A stretch of 64,000 nt of DNA from Mycobacterium sp. ACS4331 (GCF_001667265.1 NZ_LZHW01000015.1:22089-86088), one strand, 5' to 3'. Positions 47,757-57,450 are shown, counted from the first letter of the stretch. Notes: generated by a model from the sequence alone, not told the origin. Numbers and translations: made by a program.

Positions 47757-47781
47757 GGTTCCACTCCTACCCTTAACAGTC

Positions 47782-49068
47782 ATGGCGTCCGTCAACAGGG
47801 TCTACGCGGCGCGTCTGGCTGGGTTGGTGGTGCTGGGACCCGACGGGGAGTCGCTGGGCAGAGTCCGCGACGTCGTCATCAGCATCAGCATCGTGCGACA
47901 GCAGCCCCGCGTACTGGGCCTCGTTGTCGAATTGCTCACGCGGCGAAGGATTTTCGTACCGATTCTGCGGGTCACCGCGATCGAATCTCATGCCGTCACC
48001 CTCACCACCGCCAACGTGTCGCTGCGGCGTTTCGTCCAGCGTCCGGGTGAAGTGCTGGTGCTTGGGCAGGTGCTGGACACCCGCGTGCAGGTCAACGATC
48101 CCGAGTACGAGCAGCTCGCCGGCATCGACCTGACGGTCGTCGACCTCGCGATCGAGCAGATCCGGTCGCGCGACTGGATCGTGACGCGGGTCGCCGTCCG
48201 AAGCCAGCGACGGTTGGGCCGGCGCAGCAACGTCTACGTGATCGACTGGCAGAACGTCTCGGGCCTGACGCCGTCGGGCCTCGCGTTGCCCGGCCAGGGG
48301 GTGGCCCAGCTTCTGCACCAGTTCGAAGATCAGCGCCCGATCGAGGTGGCCGACGCGATCCGCGAGTTGCCGCGCAAGCGCCGCAACGAGGTGATCACCG
48401 CTCTCGACGACGAACGGTTGGCCGACATCCTGCAGGAGCTGCAGGAGGACGAGCAGATCGACGTGCTGCAGTCGCTGGACACCGAACGCGCCGCCGACGT
48501 GCTCGAGGCCATGGACCCCGACGACGCCGCCGACCTGCTGGGTGTCCTGAACCCGACCGAGGCCGAGGTGCTGTTGGCCCGGATGGACCCCGAGGACTCC
48601 GACCCGGTGCGCCGCCTGCTGCAGCACTCCCCCGACACCGCGGGTGGCCTCATGACGTCGGATCCCGTCGTGCTGGCCCCCGACACGACGGTGGCCGAGG
48701 CGTTGGCGCGGGTGCGCGACCCCGACCTGACGCCGGCCCTGGCCTCGCTGGTGTTCGTCGTGCGTCCGCCCACGGCCACCCCGACGGGCCGGTACCTGGG
48801 GTGCGTACACCTGCAGCGCCTGCTGCGCGAGCCACCCGCGGCGCTGGTCAGCGGGATCGTCGACGCCGACCTGCCGAGCCTGGAGCCGGACATGTCGTTG
48901 GCCGCGTTGACCCGGTATTTCGCGGCCTACAACCTGGTGTGCGGGCCGGTCGTCGACGAGGAGGGGCACCTGCTGGGCGCCGTCACGGTCGACGACATCC
49001 TCGACCACCTGCTGCCGCACGACTGGCGGGCCAGCGAGGGTGAACCCGAACTGGACACCGCGCCGTGA
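47782..49068 (+). CDS. Soluble MgtE-N/CBS-domain protein with PRC-barrel (Rv1232c-like)
   Basis: A 428-residue protein with the cytosolic sensor part of an MgtE magnesium channel but no membrane domain. Residues about 5-170 contain a PRC-barrel-like region (RLAGLVVLGPDGESLGRV). About 200-310 are the helical MgtE-N domain (VADAIRELPRKRRNEVITAL, then VLEAMDPDDAADLLG and VLNPTEAEVLLARMDPED). Two CBS domains follow (TSDPVVLAPDTTVAEALARV, and VDEEGHLLGAVTVDDILDHL). It overlaps the DUF1003 gene by GTGA. The pair may form a split Mg2+-responsive membrane complex, which is an inference. Confidence 0.83.
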   Translation: MASVNRVYAARLAGLVVLGPDGESLGRVRDVVISISIVRQQPRVLGLVVELLTRRRIFVPILRVTAIESHAVTLTTANVSLRRFVQRPGEVLVLGQVLDTRVQVNDPEYEQLAGIDLTVVDLAIEQIRSRDWIVTRVAVRSQRRLGRRSNVYVIDWQNVSGLTPSGLALPGQGVAQLLHQFEDQRPIEVADAIRELPRKRRNEVITALDDERLADILQELQEDEQIDVLQSLDTERAADVLEAMDPDDAADLLGVLNPTEAEVLLARMDPEDSDPVRRLLQHSPDTAGGLMTSDPVVLAPDTTVAEALARVRDPDLTPALASLVFVVRPPTATPTGRYLGCVHLQRLLREPPAALVSGIVDADLPSLEPDMSLAALTRYFAAYNLVCGPVVDEEGHLLGAVTVDDILDHLLPHDWRASEGEPELDTAP

Positions 49069-49595
49069 GCGAGTCGACGTCACGCGGACGTCTCGACACG
49101 CCGCGCACGTCCCGCTTCGCGCCTCGCGTCGACGTCGAGGCGGTGGGACGGTTCAGCGAGAACATCGCCCGGTTCCTCGGCACGGGGCGCTACCTGGCCA
49201 TTCAGACCATCGTCGTGATCGTATGGATTGCCCTGAACCTCTTCGCGGTCGGCCTGGAATGGGACCCCTACCCGTTCATCCTGTTGAATCTCGCGTTCTC
49301 GACGCAGGCCGCCTACGCCGCCCCGCTGATCCTGCTGGCCCAGAACCGGCAGGAGAACCGCGACCGCGTCGCCCTCGATGAGGACCGGCGTCGCGCCGAA
49401 CAGACCAAGGCCGACACCGAGTACCTGGCCCGCGAGCTTGCGGCACTGCGCCTGGCGATCGGTGAAGTGGTCACCCGCGACTACCTGCGCCGCGAACTCG
49501 AGGAGTTGCGTGACATGCTCGAGGCGCTGCAGCCGGAGCACACCGACGGGAAGTCCAAGTCGGGCCGGGGCGACGGAGGAAAGAAATCGTCGTGA
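49065..49595 (+). CDS. DUF1003 membrane protein (Rv1231c-like)
   Basis: A 176-residue protein. Two membrane segments lie at about residues 44-90 (IQTIVVIVWIALNLFAVG, then WDPYPFILLNLAFSTQAAYAAPLILL, cited by its PFILLNLAFS core), followed by a charged coiled-coil tail NRQENRDRVALDEDRRRAEQ and a Lys/Gly end. The FILLNLAFS-x-QAAYAAP-x-ILLAQNRQ block is the DUF1003 signature. GTG start overlaps the MgtE-like gene stop (GTGA). Function unknown; the coupled partner suggests cation sensing or transport. Confidence 0.85.
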   Translation: MSESTSRGRLDTPRTSRFAPRVDVEAVGRFSENIARFLGTGRYLAIQTIVVIVWIALNLFAVGLEWDPYPFILLNLAFSTQAAYAAPLILLAQNRQENRDRVALDEDRRRAEQTKADTEYLARELAALRLAIGEVVTRDYLRRELEELRDMLEALQPEHTDGKSKSGRGDGGKKSS

Positions 49596-49654
49596 GCAGG
49601 GCAGGAGAGCAGTTGCACGACCATTGTGGCCACAGCCGTCACAAGACTATGTAT

Positions 49655-49670
49655 GGTGACTTGGTTCACA
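49655..49670. promoter_or_regulatory. CRP-like site upstream of the transglycosylase gene
   Basis: GGTGACTTGGTTCACA matches the mycobacterial cAMP-receptor consensus TGTGA-N6-TCACA with one mismatch (GGTGA). It lies 44 bases before the GTG at 49714. Predicted M. tuberculosis CRP targets include Rv1230c, as I recall. A 10-bp palindrome TGTGGCCACA lies further upstream at 49625-49634. Confidence 0.5.
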
Positions 49671-49713
49671 AGTGGAACGACGAGACCCATCTGGCAGCAA
49701 CGAGGACGGTCGA

Positions 49714-51120
49714 GTGCGCATAGGCGGAGGCTCGGGGGCGCGCCCGGCCCTGGCGACGACTCTGACTTCCGCGCGCGGCCGACTCTCCCGCGTCGCGCAT
49801 TCACCTGCGCTGGGCGTCGGCATCATCACCCCGCTGGTCCTGGCCGCGGCCGTCGGCGCCTCCGGCCCGACGCTGGCCCCCAACAACGACAACGTGCACG
49901 ACACGGATGTGACGCCGATGGTCGCGGTCGCGCCCACGCCGCGCGACACGTCGGGCCCGACGGTGATCGCCGTCGCCCGGCCCCCGACACCGTTCCACGT
50001 GGCCAAGGCGAACGTGTCGGCCCCGCCGCCGAGCGTCGTGGTGTCGGCCCCGGGAGCCATGCGCATCCCGGCGATCGCCCTGAGCGCCTACCGCAACGCC
50101 GAGTCGATGATGGCCCGCGCCTACCCGAACTGCGGCGTCAGCTGGAATCTGCTGGCCGGCATCGGCCGCATCGAGTCCGGCCACGCCAACGGCGGTGCCA
50201 CCGACACCCGCGGCAACCCCGTGAACCCGATCTACGGTCCCGCTCTGGACGGCACGCTGCCCGGCAACGAGGTCATCGTTCAGAGTGTGCAGGCCGGACG
50301 GGTCACCTATGTGCGGGCCATGGGCCCGATGCAGTTCCTGCCGGGCACCTGGTCGCGCTACGCCTCCGATGGTGACGGCGACGGCAGGGCTGACCCACAG
50401 AACGTCTACGACGCGGCCCTGGCCGCGGCCCGCTACCTGTGCAGCGGCAACCTGAATCTGCGCGATCAGAACCAGGTGCTGACCTCGATCCTGCGCTACA
50501 ACAACTCGATGGCCTACGCGCGCAACGTGCTCGGCTGGGCCGGGGCCTACGCGACCGGCGTCGCTCCGCTGGACCTGCCGCCGATCAACGGGGCGCCGCC
50601 GATCGCGGACACCCATATCGAGGCGTTCGAAGGCATTCAGGGGTTCCAGGGCCTTGGCCCGGATCTGCCGGGGACCAGCCTCAGCAACCCGATCGGTGAG
50701 CTTCCGGTGTTCAACCTGACCCCGACCGACGTCGCCAACCAGCTGCCCGTGCCGCCCGGTCCGCCCTCGGCCGGCCCGGGCACCGCACCCGAGTCACCCT
50801 GCGCGGTGTTCTGCATCGGCGGAAACCCGGCGCACACGCCCACCCCTGCGGCACCGCCGCCGGCACCGTTCCTGCCGCCCTGGATGGCTCCCCCGCCACC
50901 ACCGGCAGCTGCCCCGGCCCTGCCCGCGGCCCCGGCACTGCCGGGTATGCCCGGCGCTGAGGCCCCCGTTCCCGGCGCTCCGGCCCCTGCCCCAGCGGCA
51001 GCTCCGGGTCCGGTCCCGGCGTCGGCTCCGGGCTCGGCCCCAGCCGAGTCGGCGCCCCCGGCACCGGGCCCCGCATCGACGGGACCGCTGCCCGGGCCTG
51101 CCGAGGCTCCCACCCCTTAA
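49714..51120 (+). CDS. Secreted lytic transglycosylase with Pro/Ala-rich tail (Rv1230c-like)
   Basis: A 468-residue exported peptidoglycan hydrolase. A signal-anchor lies at about residues 28-50 (LGVGIITPLVLAAAVGASGP). The transglycosylase domain at about 120-290 has the catalytic Glu in LLAGIGRIESGH, followed by RAMGPMQFLPGTWSRYA, YDAALAAARYLC and ILRYNNSMAYARNVLGWA. Residues about 350-468 are Pro/Ala-rich and disordered. GTG 49714 is chosen for GAGGACGG upstream; GTG 49672 is the longer alternative. It may help turn over cell-wall peptidoglycan, and a CRP-like site suggests cAMP control. Confidence 0.85.
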   Translation: MRIGGGSGARPALATTLTSARGRLSRVAHSPALGVGIITPLVLAAAVGASGPTLAPNNDNVHDTDVTPMVAVAPTPRDTSGPTVIAVARPPTPFHVAKANVSAPPPSVVVSAPGAMRIPAIALSAYRNAESMMARAYPNCGVSWNLLAGIGRIESGHANGGATDTRGNPVNPIYGPALDGTLPGNEVIVQSVQAGRVTYVRAMGPMQFLPGTWSRYASDGDGDGRADPQNVYDAALAAARYLCSGNLNLRDQNQVLTSILRYNNSMAYARNVLGWAGAYATGVAPLDLPPINGAPPIADTHIEAFEGIQGFQGLGPDLPGTSLSNPIGELPVFNLTPTDVANQLPVPPGPPSAGPGTAPESPCAVFCIGGNPAHTPTPAAPPPAPFLPPWMAPPPPPAAAPALPAAPALPGMPGAEAPVPGAPAPAPAAAPGPVPASAPGSAPAESAPPAPGPASTGPLPGPAEAPTP

Positions 51121-51177
51121 GGCCGTCAACGGCTGCGCTGAAAACAGGGTGGGCCCGCCCCACTAGACTCAGCGGTG

Positions 51178-52317
51178 ATGACTGAAACCTCCGATCTCGC
51201 CGGGGCCGTGCGGACCGCGCTGGCCAAGGTGATCGACCCTGAACTGCGCCGCCCCATCACCGAACTCGGGATGGTGAAGAACATCGAGGTCGGCGCCGAC
51301 TCGGCGATCCACGTCGAGATCTATCTGACCACCGCCGCGTGCCCGAAGAAGACCGAGATCAGCGAACTGGTCACCCAGGCCGTCGCGGACGTGCCCGGCA
51401 CCGGCGCGGTTCGGGTCAGCCTCGACGTGATGAACGACGAACAGCGCGCCGAACTCCGCAGGCAGCTTCGCGGCGACGCCGCCGAACCGGTCATCCCGTT
51501 CGCGCAGCCCGGATCGCTGACCCGGGTGTACGCCGTGGCCTCCGGCAAGGGCGGGGTGGGCAAGTCCAGCGTCACCGTGAACCTGGCCGCGGCGATGGCC
51601 GCCCGCGGGCTGTCGGTCGGTCTTCTCGACGCCGACATCTACGGCCATTCAGTGCCGCGCATGATGGGCACCGACGACCGGCCCACGCAGGTGGACTCGA
51701 TGATCGTGCCGCCCGTCGCGCACGACGTGAAGGTCATCTCGATCGCCCAGTTCACCCAGGGCAACACGCCCGTGGTGTGGCGCGGGCCGATGCTGCACCG
51801 AGCCCTGCAGCAGTTCCTGACCGACGTCTACTGGGGCGACCTCGATGTGCTGCTGCTCGACCTGCCGCCGGGCACCGGTGACGTCGCGATATCGATCGCA
51901 CAGTTGATCCCCAGCGCGGAGATCCTGGTCGTCACGACGCCGCAGTTGGCGGCCGCCGAGGTCGCCGAGCGGGCTGGCGCGATCGCGCTGCAGACCCGGC
52001 AGCGCGTCGTCGGCGTGGTGGAGAACATGTCCGGCATGGTGCTGCCCGACGGCACCACCATGCAGGTGTTCGGCGAGGGTGGCGGCAAGCAGGTCGCCGA
52101 GAGCCTGAGCCGGTCGGTTGGTGCCGACGTCCCGCTGCTGGGGCAGGTGCCACTGGATCCCGCCCTGGTGGCCGCGGGCGACAGCGGGGTGCCGCTGGTG
52201 CTCTCAGCGCCGGATTCGGCAGCGGGGAGGCAGCTGCGCAGCATTGCCGATGCGCTGTCCGAGCGGAAGCGGGGGCTGGCCGGTATGTCGCTGGGATTGG
52301 ACACCACCCGACGCTGA
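51178..52317 (+). CDS. mrp: Mrp/NBP35-family iron-sulfur carrier ATPase
   Basis: A 379-residue P-loop ATPase that carries and transfers iron-sulfur clusters. Residues 1-90 are the MIP18/DUF59 domain (ALAKVIDPELRRPITELGMV). The ATPase begins AVASGKGGVGKSSVTVNLAA with the deviant Walker A at 122-130, then GLLDADIYGHSVPRMMG and DLPPGTGDVAISI. The classical C-terminal CxxC of many Mrp proteins is not seen (VVENMSGMVLPDG at that site), as in other mycobacterial Mrp proteins. TAGACT at 51164-51169 lies 5-8 bases before the GTG 51175/ATG 51178 pair, so the mRNA is probably leaderless. Matches Rv1229c. Confidence 0.9.
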   Translation: MTETSDLAGAVRTALAKVIDPELRRPITELGMVKNIEVGADSAIHVEIYLTTAACPKKTEISELVTQAVADVPGTGAVRVSLDVMNDEQRAELRRQLRGDAAEPVIPFAQPGSLTRVYAVASGKGGVGKSSVTVNLAAAMAARGLSVGLLDADIYGHSVPRMMGTDDRPTQVDSMIVPPVAHDVKVISIAQFTQGNTPVVWRGPMLHRALQQFLTDVYWGDLDVLLLDLPPGTGDVAISIAQLIPSAEILVVTTPQLAAAEVAERAGAIALQTRQRVVGVVENMSGMVLPDGTTMQVFGEGGGKQVAESLSRSVGADVPLLGQVPLDPALVAAGDSGVPLVLSAPDSAAGRQLRSIADALSERKRGLAGMSLGLDTTRR

Positions 52318-52487
52318 GCGGTGTCGGCGCCCTTTCGCGCCCGCCGGCGACCTTTCCCGCCCGCTGGCGCCCGGCCACGTCATCGCGCGACTGCCAGACT
52401 GCAGTCAGGGCTGTGATGATCGGTCCCCAACAGCCCTGGATGCATTTTCGCGGGCGGAAGTAACGAATCTCGCGGGCGGGGTTGCCT
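52318..52487. other. Intergenic region between mrp and tatB with inverted repeats
   Basis: These 170 bases separate convergent stops. CAGGGCTGT at 52406-52414 pairs with ACAGCCCTG at 52430-52438 (9-bp stem, 15-base loop). GC-rich words CCCGCC (52343-52370) and GCGGGCGG (52451 onward, 52474 onward) could form larger outer stems. No gene is seen; it probably holds terminators for both genes. Confidence 0.45.
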
Positions 52488-52907
52488 CTAGGTGGCGTCG
52501 GGATCGAACTTCGTCGGGGCCGGGGTGCTGGACTCGACGGCCGGTGTCGGCGAGGGTGCCGACACGGGCTTGACCGCCGAACCGTTGGACGTCGGCGAAC
52601 CCTTCAGCTCATCGACCTCGAAGGCCTTGAAGACCGAATCATCGCCTTCCAGAAGGTGTTTGGTGATCGCTGCTCGCGGGGTCATCCCCCGCAGCCGGTT
52701 CAGCTCGGACAGCGGTTCACGCAGGTCCTCGAACTCGGGGCCGAGGTCCTCGCGCAGTTGACTCGTGGCGCCGCTGACGTAGTCGCGCGCCTGGCGCAGA
52801 GCACCTGAGGTCCAACGGATCGCACCCGGCAGGCGTTCCGGGCCGAGCACCACCAGGCCGATGATCACCAGCACCAGCATCTCGCCCCAGCCGACATTGG
52901 CGAACAT
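52488..52907 (-). CDS. tatB: Twin-arginine translocase subunit TatB
   Basis: A 139-residue TatB. One N-terminal membrane helix with the family hinge is seen: [26 protein letters not shown], cited by its [19 protein letters not shown] core. An amphipathic helix follows ([21 protein letters not shown]), then an acidic helical region and a Pro/Ser tail. It forms the substrate-receptor part of the Tat pathway with TatA/TatC encoded elsewhere. The gene starts two bases after the htrA stop and completes the leftward set sigE-rseA-htrA-tatB, as in M. tuberculosis. Confidence 0.92.
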   Translation of the reverse strand: MFANVGWGEMLVLVIIGLVVLGPERLPGAIRWTSGALRQARDYVSGATSQLREDLGPEFEDLREPLSELNRLRGMTPRAAITKHLLEGDDSVFKAFEVDELKGSPTSNGSAVKPVSAPSPTPAVESSTPAPTKFDPDAT

Positions 52908-52909
52908 GT

Positions 52910-54430
<1,521 letters not shown>

Positions 54431-54476
54431 TCACGAGATGCGGCCGGGCCGCGTCCCGGCGCCGACCGTGCCTAGC

Positions 54477-54881
54477 CTACCGGCGACGACGCCGGTCGCG
54501 ACCGCGGTCTTGGGCCAGCGGATCGGCAACCGGCTGCTGCACGTCGTCGGGCGGCGTCAGCGGGGCATTGGGAATCTGCGACAGCGTGGTGAACAGACTG
54601 CTCGGCATGCTCACGGGCCAGGAGTCCCGCAGCGCTTCGCGCGCCTGCCGTTGCGCGTCGACCTCGGCGGCACACTGCGAGCACAGGGACAGGTGATGGG
54701 CCGCGCGCAGGTGCGCGTTCATCCTCAGTTCACCGTCGACGTAGGCGGCGACCGCCTCGATCGACAGGTGCTCGGTGGAACCGAACTGCCGCGGCGCCCC
54801 GATGGGAGCGCTGCTCTGCGAAGCGAACTGCGCGGGAAGCCAGGAGAACGCACGGCGGAACAGGTGCCCACGCTCCATCAT
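54477..54881 (-). CDS. rseA: Anti-sigma factor RseA
   Basis: A 134-residue zinc-associated anti-sigma factor that holds SigE inactive. The ZAS motif is H63-x3-C67-x2-C70 in AHHLSLCSQC, preceded by HLSIEAVAAYVDGELRMNAH. The block FRRAFSWLPAQFASQS at residues 8-23 is the same as I recall in M. tuberculosis RseA. Start ATG 54881 has GAGGAG eight bases upstream; 54878 is an adjacent ATG. In M. tuberculosis RseA is phosphorylated by PknB and then degraded by ClpC1P2; here that is inferred. It lies 125 bases after sigE. Confidence 0.9.
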   Translation of the reverse strand: MMERGHLFRRAFSWLPAQFASQSSAPIGAPRQFGSTEHLSIEAVAAYVDGELRMNAHLRAAHHLSLCSQCAAEVDAQRQAREALRDSWPVSMPSSLFTTLSQIPNAPLTPPDDVQQPVADPLAQDRGRDRRRRR

Positions 54882-54972
54882 CACCCGCGCTCCTCTTCCC
54901 GCTGTGCGCCCGCGCAGGGCGGACCGGACAGAATCACCTCGAATGTAGCGCGCGACACGCTGCCCTTGATAG

Positions 54973-55000
54973 CGATACGACATCATGATCGGTCCGTTCC
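54973..55000 (-). promoter_or_regulatory. Possible ECF-type promoter for rseA-htrA-tatB
   Basis: On the minus strand GGAAC (55000-54996) is followed after 16 bases by CGTA (54979-54976). This resembles the GGAAC...CGTT promoters used by SigE/SigH, but the -10 part is imperfect. Confidence 0.28.
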
Positions 55001-55006
55001 GGGGAT

Positions 55007-55756
55007 TCAGGCCGAGTCGGCCGCGCGGTTCGCCTCAGCTGCCAGGAAATCCCGGATGGCCTGGCGGCCGCGGTGGATGCGACTGCGGACGGTGCCCAGC
55101 TTCACGCCGAGAGTGGCGCCGATCTCCTCGTAGGACAGACCTTCGATGTCGCACAGCACGACGGCGGCGCGGAACTCCGGAGGCAGAGCGTCGAGCGCGG
55201 CCTGCAGGTCGGCGTTGAGCCGCGCATCGTGGTAGATCTGCTCGGGGTTCGGGTCGTCGGCCGGGACGCGGTCGTAATCGTCGGGCAGCGCCTCCATGCG
55301 GATGCGGCTGCGGCGCCGGACCATGTCCAGGAACAGGTTCGTGGTGATGCGGTGCAGCCAGCCCTCGAAGGTTCCGGGCTGGTAGTTCTGCAGCGACCGG
55401 AAGACCCGGATGAAGGTCTCCTGCGTGAGATCCTCGGCGTCGTGCTGATTGCCGGAGAGGCGGTAGGCCAACCGGTACACGCGGTCGGCGTGCTGGCGCA
55501 CCAGTTCATCCCAGGACGGCATCGTGGCTTTATCGCCGGTGGCGTCGAACACCGCAGTGCCCTGAGGCTCCTCCGACGGCTCGATGAAGTGATCGGTCTG
55601 CTGCTCGAGATGAGCCATGGTGGTCGGGGCCATCATCGTGGTGGTCGTCAGATCCTCCTGGTCACGGCTGGGGCATGCTGCCCGCAGACGACGAATGTCA
55701 TCGGCAACACCCGCAGACTGCTGAGTATTCCCGGACCAGCATTCGCCGCGTTCCAT
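55007..55756 (-). CDS. sigE: ECF sigma factor SigE
   Basis: A 249-residue extracytoplasmic-function sigma factor for surface and oxidative stress. Region 2 spans about residues 85-150 ([20 protein letters not shown], then [20 protein letters not shown] and [19 protein letters not shown]); region 4 is at about 190-245 ([52 protein letters not shown]). The block [20 protein letters not shown] is identical to what I recall in M. tuberculosis SigE. Start ATG 55756 has GAGGG upstream; shorter starts (for example the MMAP or MAHLE methionines) may also be used, as reported for the orthologue. Its promoter carries an ECF-type -35/-10 and direct repeats. Confidence 0.94.
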   Translation of the reverse strand: MERGECWSGNTQQSAGVADDIRRLRAACPSRDQEDLTTTTMMAPTTMAHLEQQTDHFIEPSEEPQGTAVFDATGDKATMPSWDELVRQHADRVYRLAYRLSGNQHDAEDLTQETFIRVFRSLQNYQPGTFEGWLHRITTNLFLDMVRRRSRIRMEALPDDYDRVPADDPNPEQIYHDARLNADLQAALDALPPEFRAAVVLCDIEGLSYEEIGATLGVKLGTVRSRIHRGRQAIRDFLAAEANRAADSA

Positions 55757-55782
55757 GCGGATACCCTCTCTCGAACGTGTGT

Positions 55783-55811
55783 GCCAACAGTGTGAGCAAA
55801 CTGAGCTTTCC
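55783..55811 (-). promoter_or_regulatory. ECF-type promoter of sigE
   Basis: On the minus strand GGAAA (55811-55807), an 18-base spacer and GTTGGC (55788-55783) fit the GGAA-N18-GTT promoters read by SigE and SigH. Transcription would start near 55777, 21 bases before the ATG. Autoregulation by SigE or activation by SigH is implied. Confidence 0.5.
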
Positions 55812-55819
55812 CTGAGAAA
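55801..55819 (-). promoter_or_regulatory. Direct repeats resembling an MprA box
   Basis: CTGAGCTT-TCC-CTGAGAAA (plus-strand reading) is a pair of 8-base units with identical CTGAG starts and a 3-base separator. MprA boxes are described as two loosely conserved 8-bp direct repeats separated by three bases, and sigE is an MprAB target in M. tuberculosis. The repeats overlap the -35 element. Confidence 0.45.
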
Positions 55820-55978
55820 GGCGCTGGCGGTGCCGTTGCGCTGGGGCGATGCGGGAAAGTGATGTGCACCATGCCCCGACGACACCGGCGTGTCGGCGGA
55901 CGACTCACCGTACCGCGGGACGGTCCTGCCGTGGCGCGCCTGTTTCATGAGCGGGTCGCTTGCCTCTACGCTGCGGGA

Positions 55979-56659
55979 ATGGCCTCTCAAGACGAACCAG
56001 GAGGCGCCGAGAACGCCCGCCGCGCCGAGTCGATGCTGACCCATGCCGAGGGCTCGATCTCCGAGGACGCGGTGCTGGCCGCGACCCGTGAGCGCTCCGA
56101 GGACACCGGGTGCGGTGCGGTGACGCCGGCCGTCGGCGCGCTGCTGAGCCTGCTGACGAGGCTGTCCGGCGGCAAAGCCGTCGTCGAAGTGGGCACTGGT
56201 GTCGGCGTCAGTGGACTGTGGCTCCTGGCGGGTATGCGCGACGACGGCGTACTGACCACCATCGACGTCGAACCCGAGCATCAGCGTCTGGCCAAGCAGG
56301 CCTTCAACGAGGGCGGGATCGGCCCCTCCCGGACCCGGCTCATCAGCGGTCGCGCGCAGGAGGTGCTCACCCGCCTGGCCGACGAGTCCTACGACCTGGT
56401 GTTCATCGACGCCGAACCCCGCGACCAGCCCGACTTCGTCGTCGAGGGCGTGCGCCTGCTGCGCCCCGGCGGGGTCATCGTGGTGCACCGCGCCGCGCTG
56501 GGCGGCCGCGCCGGGGACCCGGCGGCCAACGATCCCGAGGTCGTCGCCGTACGCGAAGCCGCGCGCCTGATCGCCGAGGATGAACGCCTCACCCCCGTGC
56601 TGGTCCCGCTGGGCGACGGCATCCTGGCGGCCGCGCGCGAGCAGTCCCCCAGCGAGTAG
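55979..56659 (+). CDS. SAM-dependent O-methyltransferase (Rv1220c-like)
   Basis: A 226-residue methyltransferase of the O-methyltransferase-3 (COMT-like) family. The SAM-binding motif I is [17 protein letters not shown] (about residues 67-83), followed by [16 protein letters not shown] (motif II), [15 protein letters not shown] and [10 protein letters not shown]. It is divergent from sigE as Rv1220c is in M. tuberculosis. Start ATG 55979 is six bases after TACGCT (55967-55972), a -10 hexamer, so a leaderless mRNA is predicted and longer in-frame starts are rejected. Substrate unknown. Confidence 0.87.
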   Translation: MASQDEPGGAENARRAESMLTHAEGSISEDAVLAATRERSEDTGCGAVTPAVGALLSLLTRLSGGKAVVEVGTGVGVSGLWLLAGMRDDGVLTTIDVEPEHQRLAKQAFNEGGIGPSRTRLISGRAQEVLTRLADESYDLVFIDAEPRDQPDFVVEGVRLLRPGGVIVVHRAALGGRAGDPAANDPEVVAVREAARLIAEDERLTPVLVPLGDGILAAAREQSPSE

Positions 56660-56679
56660 CCCCCAAGCAGCCCCGCGAC

Positions 56680-56730
56680 CAGGCCCCAGAACGGCCAGCT
56701 TCGGCAACGAAAGCGCCGCTCTGGGGCCTG
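56680..56730. terminator. 11-bp inverted repeat after the methyltransferase gene
   Basis: CAGGCCCCAGA at 56680-56690 pairs perfectly with TCTGGGGCCTG at 56720-56730 around 29 bases. It begins 21 bases after the methyltransferase stop and ends before the raaS promoter. No T tract. Confidence 0.5.
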
Positions 56731-56745
56731 CCGGCGGTCAAGGGG

Positions 56746-56774
56746 TTGACGGCCGCTGAACAAGTGTTTAGCGT
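56746..56774 (+). promoter_or_regulatory. Promoter of raaS, leaderless
   Basis: TTGACG at 56746-56751 and TAGCGT at 56769-56774 form a -35/-10 pair with a 17-base spacer. The ATG follows after seven bases, so the mRNA should start at or next to the A of the start codon. Confidence 0.62.
56755..56772. promoter_or_regulatory. RaaS-type operator 1 (18-bp imperfect palindrome)
   Basis: GCTGAACAAGTGTTTAGC has 7-bp arms with one mismatch around AAGT. It covers the promoter spacer and part of the -10. Its centre is 20 bases from operator 2, two helical turns. Confidence 0.6.
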
Positions 56775-56792
56775 ACTGAACATGCGTTCAGT
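56775..56792. promoter_or_regulatory. RaaS-type operator 2 (18-bp perfect palindrome over the start codon)
   Basis: ACTGAACATGCGTTCAGT is a perfect palindrome with ATGC at the centre; that ATG is the raaS start codon. Binding would block the transcription start of a leaderless mRNA. Confidence 0.65.
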
Positions 56793-57450
56793 GGACGATC
56801 TGACCGCAGCCGCGAGGATCCGCTCGGCGGCCATCGAACAGTTCGGTCAACACGGTTTCGATGTCAGCGTGCGCGCGATCGCCAAGGCCGCGGGGGTCAG
56901 CCCCGCTCTGGTGATCCACCACTTCGGATCCAAAGATCAGCTCCGCAGGGTGTGCGACGAGTTCGTCGCCGAGACCGTCCGCGAGTCGAAGTCCGAATCA
57001 CTGCAGACCAGTGATCCCGCCGCCTGGTTCGCGGCCGTCGCCGAGATCGAGGATTTCGCGCCGCTGATGGCCTACCTCGTCCGCAGCCTGCAGACCGGCG
57101 GCGAACTGGCGAAGATGCTCTGGCGCAGGATGATCGGCAACGCCGAGCAGTACCTCGACGACGGCGTGCGGGCCGGCACCGTCAAACCCAGCGCCGACCC
57201 GAAGGCGCGCGCCCGCTTCCTGGCCATGGCCGGCGGCGGCGGGTTCCTGCTGTATCTGCAACTGCACGATCACCCCGACGACATGCGAGCGGTGCTTCAC
57301 GACTACGCACGGGACATGGTCCTGCCCGCGCTGGAGGTCTACACCCAGGGACTGTTGACCGACTCCACGATGTTCGACGCATTCCTCGCCGAACGCGAAC
57401 AACAACCCGAGGAGGGGACGGATGACCCCAAGGAGCAGGTTCGCGGTTGA
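56782..57450 (+). CDS. raaS: TetR-family efflux regulator RaaS-like (Rv1219c)
   Basis: A 222-residue TetR regulator. The DNA-binding part is at about residues 8-55 ([52 protein letters not shown]). The long C-terminal domain carries hydrophobic ligand-pocket helices ([20 protein letters not shown]). Start ATG 56782 is inside an 18-bp palindrome and seven bases after the -10, so the gene is autoregulated and leaderless. The 3-prime end overlaps the ABC ATPase gene by 29 bases. In M. tuberculosis RaaS represses the Rv1217c-Rv1218c exporter. Confidence 0.87.
   Translation: MRSVDDLTAAARIRSAAIEQFGQHGFDVSVRAIAKAAGVSPALVIHHFGSKDQLRRVCDEFVAETVRESKSESLQTSDPAAWFAAVAEIEDFAPLMAYLVRSLQTGGELAKMLWRRMIGNAEQYLDDGVRAGTVKPSADPKARARFLAMAGGGGFLLYLQLHDHPDDMRAVLHDYARDMVLPALEVYTQGLLTDSTMFDAFLAEREQQPEEGTDDPKEQVRG

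Noticed and set aside
55979..56659. Longer start for the methyltransferase at 55859.
   Set aside because: A -10 hexamer lies six bases before ATG 55979, and the extra N-terminal residues are not family-like.
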